A stretch of 64,000 nucleotides of DNA, from positions 18,868,527 to 18,932,526 of the forward strand of contig OX485808.1 in assembly GCA_950295325.1 (NCBI GenBank). The letters are read 5' to 3'. Below the pieces are notes generated by a model. The model did no database searches, was not told the DNA's origin, and saw only the letters and a list, made by a program, of their open reading frames with translations. The position numbers and the translations under genes were made by a program. Of the stretch, positions 45,860 through 57,445 are shown in pieces (position 1 is the stretch's first letter; every line of letters begins with the position of its first letter). The stretch is from Polytrichum commune. Its lineage: Eukaryota > Streptophyta > Polytrichopsida > Polytrichales > Polytrichaceae.

Positions 45860-46184
45860 TGGGACGGACTCCCTAAACTAAAAATAGGTTCAAGGCTATT
45901 AGATATTATCTATGACTTTAGATTTTATTTCGTGTTCTCCAAGACATTGATGGTTTTTCCATTATCCTTGTATTTCATTCCAATTGAATTCATTCAATTT
46001 CCATTCATCATCCGTATCTTGCCTTCCATTCATGACCATTTCTCATTTCATACGCCAATATTTTCATGTATGCTTCACATTTTCGTTCAATTCCATGCTT
46101 TTATGTCTAATTATTGTTTCCAACCCTATACATTTCCGAGTTTTAGTTCGTAATTACTAGTTCTTATTTGAAATGTGCGTCCTT
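45860..46184. other. Subterminal DNA, phosphatase side, of the central element
   Basis: No gene. Repeated words of the ttccattc / ttcaattcc type. It matches 22,640-22,890 in inverted orientation. Confidence 0.6.
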
Positions 46185-46231
46185 AAATAGTCTCAAAATC
46201 ATCTAAAAGTCTCTAATTAATGAATATAGTG
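46185..46231 (-). repeat. CACTA-like element end (phosphatase side), ending TAGTG
   Basis: On the minus strand it starts CACTATATTCATTAATTAGAGACTTTT. It shares the first 14 bases, bar one, with the ends at 17,211 and 56,571 and faces the end at 17,211. The bases outside (ttt) do not match those outside 17,211 (gaa), so a target duplication is not confirmed. Confidence 0.7.
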
Positions 46232-46235
46232 TTTT

Positions 46236-49200
46236 TGTTCAAAAAAGTGTGTCTCGGTCCCGAGACACCCTAGACAAGGGTAATGAGTGGGCTGACTTCA
46301 GTGTGAAATCAATTGGGTTAGAAGTCGATAAGGTTGTGATTAGGCCTGAATCTGATTTAAGTGTGAAGTGAACTTGGGTTATATGTTGCTTAGGTTGTGA
46401 TTATGCCTGAATCTGATTTAAGTGTGAAGTTGGTAAGGCTCATATAAGGCCTGAAATCAAATCTCTTAATGTTAGCTTTGTTCAAAATAGTGTGTCTCGG
46501 TCCCGAGACACCCTTGAGAAGGGTATTAAGTGGGCTGACTTAAGTGTGAAATCAATTGGGTTAGAAGTCGAAATGGTTGTGATTAGGCATGAATCTGTTT
46601 TAAGTGTGAAGTGAGGTTGGTTTATATGTTGCTTAGGTTGTGATTAGGCTTGAATCTGATTTAAGTGTGAAGTGAGTTTGGGTTGTATGTTAATAAGGTT
46701 GTGATTAGGCCTGAATCTGATTTAAGTGTGAAGTGAGTTTGGGTTATATGTAGCTTAGGTTGTGAGTAGGCCTAAAATCTGATTTAAGTTTGAAGTTGGT
46801 AAAGCTGATATAAGGCCTGAAATCAAATTTTTGAAAGTCACATTTGTTCAAAATAGTGTGTCTCGGTCCCGAGACACCCTTGAGAAGGGTATTAAGTGGG
46901 CTGACTTAAGTGTGAAATCGATTGGGTTAGTAGTCGATAAGGTTGTCAATAGGCCTGAATTTGATTTAAGTGTGAAGTGAGCTTGGGATATATGTTGCTT
47001 AGGTTGTGATTAGGCCTGAATCTGATTTAAGTGTGAATTTGGCAAGGCTCATATAAGGCCTGAAATCAAATCTGTTCATGTTAGCTTTATTCAAAATAGT
47101 GTGTCTCGGTCCCGAGACACCCTTGAGAAGGGTATTAAGTGGGCTGACTTAAGTGTGAAATCAATTGGGTTAGGAGTTGATAAGGTTGTGATGAGGCCTG
47201 AATCTGATATAAGTGTGAAGTGAGTTTTGGTTATATGTAGCTTAGGTTGTGATTAGGCCTGAATCTGATTTAAGTGTGAAGTTGGCAAGGCTCATATAAG
47301 GCCTGAAATCAAATCTTTTAAAGTTAGCTTTGTTCAAAAAAGTGTGTCTTGGTCCCGAGACACCCTTGAGAAGGGTATTAAGTGGGATGACTTAAGTGTG
47401 AAATCAATTGGGTTAGAAGTTGATAAGGTTGTGATGAGGCCTGAATCTGATTTAAGTGTGAAGTGAGCTTAGGTTCTATTTTGCTTACGTTGTGATTAGG
47501 CCTGAATCTGATTTAATTGTGAAGTTGGCAAGGCTCATATAAGGCCTGAAATCAAATCTTTTAAAGTTAGCTTTGTTCAAAAAGGTCTGTCTCGGTCCCG
47601 AGACACCCGAGGCAAGGGTCTTCAGTGGGCTGAATTCAGTGTGAAATCAATTGGTTTAGAAGTTGATAACGTTGTGATGAGGCCTGAATCTGATTTAAGT
47701 GTGAAGATGAGTTTGGGTTATATGTAGCTTAGGTTGTGACTAGGCCTGAATCTGATTTAAGTGTCAAGTTGGTCAAGCTCATATAAGGCCTGAAATCAAA
47801 TCTCTTCATGTTGGCTTTGTTCAAAATAGTATGTCTTGGTCCCGAGACACCCTTGGGAAGGGTATTAAGTGGGCTGATTTAAGTGTGAAATCGATTGGGT
47901 TAGAAGTCGATAAGGTTGTTAATAGGCATGAATCTGATTTAAGTGTGAAGTGAGCTTGGGATATATGTTGCTTAGGTTGTGATTAGGCTTGAATCTGATT
48001 TAAGTGTGAAGTGAGTTTGGGTTATATGTTTCTTAGGTTTTGATTAGGCCTGAAATGTAAATTGTTCAAAATAGTGTGTCTCGGCCCCGAGAGACCCTAG
48101 AGAAGGTCTTAACTGGGTTGAACAATATTTGTAGTCAGTTGGGTTAGGATGTTGGTAAGGTTTTTGTTAGGCCTGAAATCAACCTTAAGTGTGAATTGCA
48201 TTTGAATCTGATGTTGGTAATAATGTGATTAGGCCTAAAATCTGATTTAAGTGTGAAGTTGGTAAATCCGATATAAGGCCTGAAATCAAATTTTTGAAAG
48301 TCACATTTGTTCAAAATAGTGTGTCTCGGTCCCGAGACATCCCTGAGAAGGGTATTAAGTGGGCTGACTTAAGTGTGAAATCGATTGGGTTAGTAGTCGA
48401 TAAGGTTGTGATGAGGCCTGAATTTGATTTAAGTGTGAAGTGAGCTTGGGATATATGTTGCTTAGGTTGTGATTAGGCCTGAATCTGATTTAAGTGTGAA
48501 TTTGGCAAGGGTCATATAAGGCCTGAAATCAAATCTGTTCATGTTAGCTTTATTCAAAATAGTGTGTCTCGGTCCCGAGACACCCTTGAGAAGGGTATTA
48601 AGTGGGCTGACTTAAGTGTGAAATCAATTGGGTTAGGAGTTGATAAGGTTGTGATGATGCCTGAATCTGATATAAGTGTGAAGTGAGTTTTGGTTATATG
48701 TAGCTTAGGTTGTGATTAGGCCTGAATCTGATTTAAGTGTGAAGTTGGCAAGGCTCATATAAGGCCTGAAATCAAATCTTTTAAAGTTAGCTTTGTTCGA
48801 AAAAGTGTGTCTCTGTCCCGAGAAACCCGAGGCAAGGGTCTTCAGTGGGCTGAATTCAGTGTGAAATCAATTGGGTTAGAAGTTGATAACGTTGTGATGA
48901 GGCCTGAATCTGATTTAAGTGTGAAGATGAGTTTGGGTTATATGTAGGTTAGGTTGTGATTAGGCCTGAATTTGATTTAAGTGTCAAGTTGGTGAAGCTC
49001 ATATAAGGCCTGAAATCAAATCTCTTAATGTTAGCTTTGTTCAAAATAGTGTGTCTCGGTCCCGAGACACCCTTGAGAAGGGTATTAAGTGGGGTGACTT
49101 AAGTGTGAAATCGATTGGGTTAGAAGTCGATAAGGTTGTTAATAGGCCTGAATCTGATTTAAGTGTGAAGTGAGCTTGGGATATATGTTGCTTAGGTTGT

Positions 49201-50530
49201 GATTAGGCTTGAATCTGATTTAAGTGAGAAGTGAGTTTGGGTTATATGTTTCTTAGGTTTTGATTTGGCCTGAAATGTAAATTGTTCAAAATAGTGTGTC
49301 TCGGCCATGAGAGACCCTAGAGAAGGTCTGAACTGGGTTGAACAATATTTGTAGTCAGTTGGGTTAGGATGTTGGTAAGGTTTTTGTTAGGCCTGAAATC
49401 AACCTTAAGTGTGAATTGAATTTGAATCTGATGTTGGTAATAATGTGATTAGGCCTAAAATCTGATTTAAGTGTGAAGTTGGTAAATCCGATATAAGGCC
49501 TGAAATCAAATTTTTGAAAGTCACATTTGTTCAAAATAGTGTCTCTCGGTCCCGAGACACCCTAGACAAGGGTATTAAGTGGGATGACTTAAGTGTGAAA
49601 TCAATTGGGTTAGAAGTTGATAAGGTTGTGATGAGGCCTGAATCTGATTTAAGTGTGAAGTGAGCTTAGGTTCTATTTTGCTTACGTTGTGATTAGGCTT
49701 GAATCTGATTTAATTGTGAAGTTGGCAAGGGTCATATAAGGCCTGAAATCAAATCTTTAAAAGTTAGCTTTGTTCAAAAAAGTGTGTCTCGGTCCCGAGA
49801 CACCCGAGGCAAGGGTCTTCAGTGGGCTGAATTCAGCGTGAAATCAATTGGGTTAGAAGTTGCTTAGGTTGTGATTAGGCCTGAATCTGATTTAAGTGTG
49901 AAGTGAGTTTGGGTTATATGTAGCTTAGGTTGTGACTAGGCCTGAATCTGATTTAAGTGTGAAGTTGGTAAGCCTCATATAAGGCCTGAAATCAAATCTC
50001 TTAATGTTAGCTTTATTCAAAATAGTGTGTCTCGGTCCCGAGACACCCTTGAGACGGGTATTAAGTGTGCTGACTTAAGTGTGAAATCAATTGGGTTAGA
50101 AGTCGATAAGATTGTGATTAGGCATAAATCTGATTTAAGTGTGAAGTGAGTTTGGGTTGTATGTTGCATAGGTTGTGTGTAGGCCTGAAATCTGAATTGT
50201 TCAAAATAGTGTGTCTCGGTCCCCAGAGACCCTAGAGAAGGTCTTAACTGGGTTGAACTATGTTTGAAATCAGTTGGGTTAGGATGTTGGTAAGGTTTTT
50301 GTTAGTCCTGAAATCAACCTTAAGTGTGAAGTGAGTTTGAATATGATGTTGGCAATAATGTGATTAGGCCTAAAATCTGATTTAAGTGTGAAGGTGGCAA
50401 CGCTGATATAAGGCCTGAAATCAAATTCTTGAAAGTCACATTTGTTCAAAATAGTGTGTCTCGGTCCCGAGACACCCGAGACAAGGGTGTCTCGTTGGCT
50501 GAATTATGTGTGAAATCAGTTGGGTTAGGA
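46236..50530. repeat. Satellite array with family C palindromes at multiples of about 61 bp
   Basis: The basic monomer is about 61 bp (gtgattaggcctgaatctga through atgttgcttaggtt). One variant monomer carries a 20-bp palindrome: arm GTGTCTCGG, spacer TC, arm CCGAGACAC. Sites start near 46,249, 46,492, 46,855, 47,099, 47,343, 47,586, 47,828, 48,076, 48,320, 48,563, 48,807, 49,052, 49,296, 49,540, 49,785, 50,028, 50,210 and 50,456. Spacings are 242-248 bp, with one of 363 and one of 182, which are four, six and three monomers. A few sites are degenerate (48,076; 48,807; 49,296; 50,210). Confidence 0.93.
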
Positions 50531-50827
50531 TGTTGGTAAGGTTTTAGTTAGGCCAGAAATCAACCTTAATTGTGAAGTGAATTTGAATTGGATGTTGGTT
50601 ATAATGTGCTTAGAGTTGAAATCTGAAATTTCATTGTTGGTTAAATGATTATTGGATTGTAATTAGGCCTGAAATCTGATTTGAGTGTGAATTTAGTTTA
50701 TATGCCAAGATGTTGATTACACCAAAACAGATTATTTGACTTTGAGTTTAGTTTGGGTTGGTTGTTGGAAAGGCTGTGATTAGGCCTGACATCAAAATTG
50801 GAAAATTAAGCATTGGATTTTCCGCAG
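50531..50827. other. Diverged satellite running into the first recognisable exon
   Basis: Satellite wording (taggcctgaaatctgattt) decays gradually. The last bases, ttttccgcag, form a splice acceptor. The stretch is therefore probably intron. Confidence 0.55.
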
Positions 50828-52465
50828 AGTTTGGGAGCTACCGATCTTGAAACTTACGTTTCAAATGCTATTGAAGGCATCATGGACCATGATGAGCAGA
50901 ATGTTGGGGAAGAGGTAAGTACTCACGTAGTTACATAATGTGTGAATTAGTTGTACCTTATGCCATGCAGCTTTGTGTCTTAAATACATACCTGTGTTTT
51001 GTAGGTCGAGTGCCCCACCCCCCAGGACTCACCGGCACCGGCTTCACCGGCAGCGACTCAAGCTTCAAGAGAGACTGCAATTGATCTTGACAGTTCTGAT
51101 GAAGGTCAGGATGAGGATGAAGATGGGCTTGGAGATAAGGATACGTTTGACGGGGATGAAGATGAACTTAGATCCCGTCAGAAATTGAATTCCGTGGCCA
51201 TGATCTCTCAATTGAGAGTCAAACTTTTCAGTTCATCGAGGTTCAATATTCCTTTATGTAGAATGCTTGCCATGCCTATGGTGAGGCCAACACTCTCAAC
51301 TGATCTTGATAAATTGGAGCAGGAGTTTGTCCATGGGTATAGAGAGGGCTCCTCAGTTTCTTATGTGACATTAACAGATGAAGAAGGCAAAACACAAGAG
51401 GTGTCTGAAGCTGATAAGGCATCCTGGGGTCCCATTTGGAATTCAAAAAATGAAGAATTCAATTCCTATCTTCAGTCTGTTCCGGAGTTAGCCGGTTTCA
51501 AGGATTTGATGTTCTTTGTATGTGACGGTAACCATAGGCGTAAGGCATGGTTAAATCATATTGAAAGACTTTACAAAATAGATGAGGCCTGGCATTATAT
51601 GGTGGATAGCATCCTACTTGACACAAAAGGCAAAGTTGGGGTTGTTATGCAAGTGATGCATAACATCAACAAGTAAGTTTTGTTAATTAATTTGTATTTC
51701 TTTTTATGTAAAATGCTTCTTGTTATACCATTAATGTCATGTGCTAATCCGCCCTTTTTGATTGATAATTGCAGGCATACTGAAGACTCTCACGTCAAGA
51801 CCAACTTTGTTCACACCCTTTTTAGGATTCAAAAGTATGGTCTTATGCCAATCGAACATTATCAAAACATATTGACTCCATCAGAGATGAAGAGGTGCAA
51901 GAGAACTCAAAATGCCAAAAAAACTTGGTACACATTGAATCTTTAAGTATTCACGAACTTCATCTTCCGGGTATGATCTCTATAATATGTACTGCATTTT
52001 TTTAATCACTAACATATTGTCATTATCTAAAATCAAATGATCACCTAGGTTACAGTATACTTGGATGACTAACTAAGTCTACCCCTGTGCAGCATGAACT
52101 TGGACTTGCTGCAGATGAGGGTGTTTGACAACTTGTGGAGCAATCAGATGTAGAAGTGTCCGCCGCTGAAAAAACAACCGCTATGAAAGTTGCTACAAAG
52201 AAAAGAGCCAAGGCACTTCATAAGAAAATGTCGAAACTAGTTGCTCTGGCAAACCCGGACTTGACGGATGGATGGCTTCGAGAGGTATAAACTCTACTTT
52301 ACAAGCACATTTTTCAATCTTCATGTTCTTTAATGACCCCTGAGATTCTAATAAATAGCTATATGTTTCACAGATTGGACGTCACTATAGTCTTAACTCA
52401 ATTACACCCGAGCTCAATATGGAGAAATTGCAGTTGATCGTTATTGCAAAAGCATCGGCCGCTTC

Positions 52466-54683
52466 TGTTAAGCAACAACATTATAAGAGAGGAAGAGGCA
52501 AGTTAGAGTGCATAACAACATCAAAACAACCCTGGAGATGAAGAGGAAGAATGCCGAAGAAGAACGCCGAAGAAGAATGCCGAAGAGCTCTCGGCCACGG
52601 TAATAGGGTCACTGTCATGGAAATACGTACCTTACGCGCGGTTATGGGGTCCCTTACCCACGGGTATAGGGCCATCAGCGTTTTAATGAAGGAGAACTTA
52701 GGAATTGAGTAGGAGGACACTATACTAGCATGGAGGAGTTAGTATTGAGCATTAGGAGGCATAAAGAAGTATAAGATTTTAAAGGACTATTTTGAAAAAG
52801 CATTATGAAGCCTTTAGGAGATAGATAGAATATAGGATTTTGAGGATAAATGATTATCCGAAGAGACATGTTTATGGAATATTTTGAAGAAGCATGAATT
52901 ATGTAAGAATTTTAGATTCTTATACATTATGAAGATGCATTATGAGCATATAGGCCAAGGGTAGATTCTACTAGTATGTTTAAATACAAATCATTGGAAT
53001 CAAGCAATGGTGGAGATTTGATTACATTCTCAAAAGGAACTACAATGTAGCCACGACAAGGATATAGTAGAATTTTAGTAATTTGAACATTCAAATAGTA
53101 AAACGGTTATAACCGTTTAGGATAGATGGCATCTACATATATCAAAGATAGCTAGTATCTATGGAAGTGGAAGTTAACAACCACTCTTAGTATAGATTTT
53201 GGATAGGGAGAAAAGACTATATAAGGGAAGCAAATTATGAGACTTATACCTCATTTTCTACACAACGAAGTTATCACAAATTTGAGTGTTAAAAACACTT
53301 GAGTTTCTTTGTATCTCTCCTCTCGGAGCTCTTTTGCAATACAATATCTTTTCCACAAATGTGTGTGACCTTTCTCTCTCTCTTTCTCAAGTCGAACTAC
53401 GAGTTGTCAATTGGTACTTGTGACTCAAGAGATTATTAAACGAGAGAAGAGTAAGCACTTTGAGAAAGAACTCAAAGTATTAGTGCGAGGGTGAGAACAA
53501 AGCGCTCAAGAAGAGTTGGAGTATCAATGGAACTTTGAGAGTAGTTGTTGTGAGTAGTAACGACAATTTGACTTGAACGTCGGAATTACGATTGACTCTC
53601 TAAAGTGGAACTTATCATTGAACTCAAAAGGGAATTATAAATATACATGTGATTGAATAATTGAATAATTATATGCATGTTATGATTTAAGCAAAACAAC
53701 TTAACGATTGCAACTCCTTCAAAAGAGGAGGAGCTTATTATTGAAAACTACATAATTGACTTATAAGTATTATACATATTATACTACATATTGATTGTTG
53801 AACTTATGATTAACAAGAATGATGAAGACATTAATTCATATAAAAGTTTGAATACATATGAATGAAGTAATATTGATATAAGATAATCTACTTACTACAA
53901 TTGTTATTGAAGCTTCTTACTTTAAGATTCTTTGTGAGTTGTTGGATGTCATTACAATTTGAAGGATTATCTATTCAAGAGAAGATCTCTATCTCTCTTG
54001 AGCAAAACTCAAGAGAAATAGGTTTATCTTCTCGTCATCAAGAAACACTTTGTAGTAAAAGTGCTTATTCTCTTAAGATACTTTGTGAGTTGTTGGATGT
54101 CATTAACAATCAAAGAGGAGTTCTTTCTCTTGAATAAACCTCAAGAAAGTTATAATTATTCTTGTCATTAAAACACTTTGAATGTTAAACGTGACATTGC
54201 AAAACAATCAATGATGTGTTCACAAAATTATAACTACTATATGCATACATGTCAAGTTACAATATTATAAGTAGTAACACTTGAGCTTAAAAAGGAAGAC
54301 TCAAGAATATTAGATCTTCCTCATCATTATAAGATTACTATCATTTGTGTGATTAATGTTTATGAACTACTAACATTAAGGATTCATACAATTTACTGAA
54401 CACTATATTATCAAGGATATTGTTACACCTCTTGAAGCTTTCTTTAAATCTAATGGTTCTTATTATCAATGATGCCTTACATTGAGAGTAAGAATTAAGA
54501 TAATGAGATTGTGTTCACTCCAATAATTATATTCATATCATAAGGAGAAGAGAGGGATTATTAATTAGAGACCGAACATATTAATGAGGCACGGTAGTTC
54601 TCAAGCGAATATAAATTTACGTGATGTCTCACCGTGAGTCTTCTTGAGCTAAATTGTAAGGGAACGACCCACGGGGTGCATCA
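52466..54683 (+). mobile_element. Solo LTR of the gypsy family, with GCTTC target duplication
   Basis: 2,218 bp, TGTTAAGC...TGCATCA, flanked by gcttc at 52,461-52,465 and 54,684-54,688. It is the inverted counterpart of 29,326-31,565. Removing it and one gcttc restores an open frame (AAS-KVKWLEYLNSS), so it landed in an exon. A TATATAAG box at 53,218-53,225 is the likely LTR promoter. Solo LTRs arise by recombination between the two LTRs of a full element. Confidence 0.95.
53218..53225 (+). promoter_or_regulatory. LTR TATA box
   Basis: TATATAAG inside the solo LTR, followed by ggaagcaaattatgagac. It is conserved in the inverted copy near 30,816. Confidence 0.5.
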
Positions 54684-54815
54684 GCTTCTAAGGTTAAATG
54701 GTTGGAATATTTAAACTCCTCTGCATCTACACGTGAGGCCCGCAAACTGCCCCGTAAGCCCACCAACGAGGAGAAACTGGGTGCATTTCTAGCTAAGGCG
54801 TGCTTTTGGGCCGGA

Positions 54816-56570
54816 GTGAGTTAATACTTCCCAATCAATTCGTTTAATTTGTTTGTCTTGAGGCCTGAAAACTGTTTGGGTTATATGTTGCTTAGGTTGT
54901 GATTAGGCCTGAAATCAAATTTCTGCCATTAAGATTTGGTCAACAAGGGTCCTAAGTGGGCTGAACTAAATGTGAAATCAATTGGGATAGATGTTGCTAT
55001 GGTTGTGATTAGGCTTGAATCTGACCTAAGTGTGAACTGAGTTTGGGATATTTTTTGCTTAGCTTGTGATGATGCCCGACAGCTGATTTCAGTGTGAAGT
55101 GAGTGATGGATAGACTTTGGTAAGCTTGTGAATAAGCCTGAATCTGATGTGAGTGTGAAATTTAAGTGTCATGTTGTAAAGGTGTTTAGTAGGCCTGAAA
55201 TCAAATTTATGAGAGTAAGATTTGGTCAATAAGGGGTGTCTCGGTCTTGGACCCTAGACAAGGGTCTTAAGTGGGTTGAAGTAAGTGTGAAATCAATTGG
55301 GTTAGATGTTGCTATGGTTGTGATTAGGCTTGAATTTGTTTTATGTGTCAAGTGAGTTTGGGTTATATGTTGATAAGGTTGTGATTAGGCCTGAAATCTG
55401 ATTTAAGTGTCAAGTGTGTTTGGGTTATATGTTGCTTAGGTTGTGATTAAGCCTGAAATCTGGTTTAAGTGTCAAGTTGTTAAGGCTGCTATAAGGCCTG
55501 AAAACAAATTTTTGAAAGTCACATTTGTTCAAAATAGTGTGTCTCGGTCCCGAGACACCCTACACAAGGGTATTAAGTGGGCTGACTTCGGTGTGAAATC
55601 AATTGGGTTAGAAGATGATAAGGTTGTGATTATGCCTGAATCTGATTTAAGTGTGAAGTGAACTTGGGTTATATGTTGCTTAGGTTGTGATTAGGCCTGA
55701 AATCTGATTTAAGGGTCAAGTGACTTTGGATTATATGTTGCTTAGGTTGTGATTAGGCCTGAAATCTTATTTAAGTTTGAAGTTGTTAAGGCTGATATAA
55801 GGCCTGAAATCAAATTTCTGTAAGTCATCTTTGTTCAAAAAAGTGTCTCGGTCCCGAGACACCCTAGACAAGGGTCTTATGTGGGCTGAATTAAGTGTGA
55901 AGTGATTTCAGATTAGAAGTTGATAAGGTTGTGATTAGGCCCGACTCTGATATAAGTGTAAAGTGAGGTTGGGTTATATGTTGCTTAGGTTGTGTTTAGG
56001 CCTGAAATTTGAATTGTTCAAAATAGTGTGTCTCGGTCCCGAGACACCCTGGACAAGGTCTTAACTGGGTTGAATTATGTGTGAAATCAGTTAGGGTAGG
56101 TTGTTGGTAAGGTATTTGTTATGCCTGAAATCAACCTTAAGTGTGAAGTGAGTTTGAATTGGATGTTGGTAATAATGTCATTAGGCCTGAAATCTGATTT
56201 GAGTGTGAAGTTGGTAAAGCCGATATAAGGCCTGAAATCAATTTTCCCAAAGTTAGGTCTGTTCAAAAAAATGTGTTTCGGTCCCGAGACACTCTAGAGA
56301 AGGGTATTAAGTGGGCTGACTTAAGTGTGAAATCAATTGGGTTCGAAGTTGATAAGGTTGTGATTAGGCCTGAATCTGATTTAAGTGTGATGTGAGTTTG
56401 GGTTATATGTAGCTTAGGTTGTGATTAGGCCTGAAATCTGATTTAAGTTTGAAGTTGTTAAGGCTCATATAAGGCCTGACATCAAATCTCTTAATATTAG
56501 CGTTATTCAAAATAGTGTGTCTCGGTCCCGACACACCCTTGAGAAGGGTATTAAGTGGGATGACTTAAAA
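54816..56570. repeat. Satellite array, second block, with family C palindromes
   Basis: The same 61-bp monomers resume after the last ParB-like exon. Palindromes are near 55,237 (degenerate), 55,539, 55,843, 56,028, 56,273 and 56,517. Spacings are about 302, 304, 185, 245 and 244, i.e. five, five, three, four and four monomers. The block is cut off at 56,570 by the CACTA-like end. Confidence 0.9.
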
Positions 56571-56612
56571 CACTATATTCGTTAATTGGAGACTTTGGAA
56601 AGTCTCTAAATA
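56571..56612 (+). repeat. CACTA-like element end (DUF7869 side)
   Basis: CACTATATTCGTTAATTGGAG, then GACTTT, a 2-nt loop and AAAGTC. It is nearly identical to 17,211-17,257. The element extends rightwards and its far end is not in the window. It is inserted directly in, or joined to, the family C satellite. Confidence 0.8.
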
Positions 56613-57445
56613 AATTGGACCCATAGTTTCGGATGCGAATATTGTGAACGTAGGGAACATGGGGAATATGGGGAACAATGGCAACACAATGTTTAGGAGA
56701 TCCATATGTGACTACTATATATAGATATCTAAATATAGTAATTATTTAGTTGATAATCAAAACTACGCCAACACAATATTCCAATGACAAAAATTCACAA
56801 TTATTTTGTATTTTCGATTTTGTAGTGAGCAAAAATAACGAATCTATAAATAGCCATCTGATTTTATATCTATAGACTCTTGGATGTGTATCCCAAACAT
56901 AAAGGTCTTAGCCAATTGTGGGTGAATTGAACGGCACATCCCAAACGCAACAATATTAAAATAATTTGACAGTGGGTACAAGAAATTGCAAATTAGCATC
57001 TGCAATATAATTATATAGTTTGGACTCCACATCCGTAAAAACAAACATATAAAAAATATTTGATAGCACATGGGAAGTTGGATTCCACATCCGTAAATCA
57101 ATACAATCATGCAATATAATTGTAATCTATAACAACCGTAAAAACAAACATATAAAAAACATTTGATAGCCATGGGAAGTTGGATTCCACATCCGTAAAT
57201 CAATACAATCATGCAATATAATTGTAATCTATAACAACCGTAAAAACAAACATATAAAAAACATTTGATAGCGCATGGGAAGTTGGATTCCACATCCATA
57301 AATCAATACAATCATGCAATATAATTGTAATCCATAACATTGCTATAAAATGTGTCTAATATACTAGTATTCGACCCCCATGTCATATATTTCATGAAAA
57401 ACCAAGACACATTTCAAATAACTTTGGTCCAAACCTACGTCAATA
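56613..57445. repeat. Subterminal DNA with three copies of an about 102-bp tandem repeat
   Basis: The first part matches the subterminal region after 17,257. From about 57,040 to 57,335 a unit of roughly 102 bp (aaacatataaaaaacatttgatag..., gggaagttggattccacatccg) is repeated three times. No gene. Confidence 0.75.

Larger units (their letters stand above)
50828..54815 (+). pseudogene. Second ParB-like gene, decayed and split by a solo LTR
   Basis: Exons inferred from GT/AG borders and frame: 50,828-50,914; 51,005-51,672; 51,775-51,943; 52,093-52,284; 52,374-52,465 continued at 54,689-54,815. An acidic region is followed by a domain with MFFVCDGNHRRKAW, the ParB/sulfiredoxin-like DGxxRxxA motif with its Arg kept. 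MQVMHNINKHTEDSHVKTNF and a Lys-rich helical region follow. Damage: an in-frame TGA at about 52,126 (GV[stop]QLV), a lost splice donor after 51,943 (TAAGTA where GTAAGTA is expected) and a solo LTR inside the last exon. The 5' and 3' ends are not found, and the flanking introns consist of the palindrome satellite. Before decay it would have paired one ParB-like protein with family C palindromes. Confidence 0.6.

Noticed and set aside
17211..46231. Endogenous giant virus or Polinton insertion (because of a ParB-like gene and a phosphatase)
   Set aside because: No capsid, DNA polymerase B, packaging ATPase or protease gene is present, and the ends are CACTA-like.
17208..46234. A 3-bp target duplication for the central element
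   Set aside because: The flanks are gaa and ttt, which do not match.
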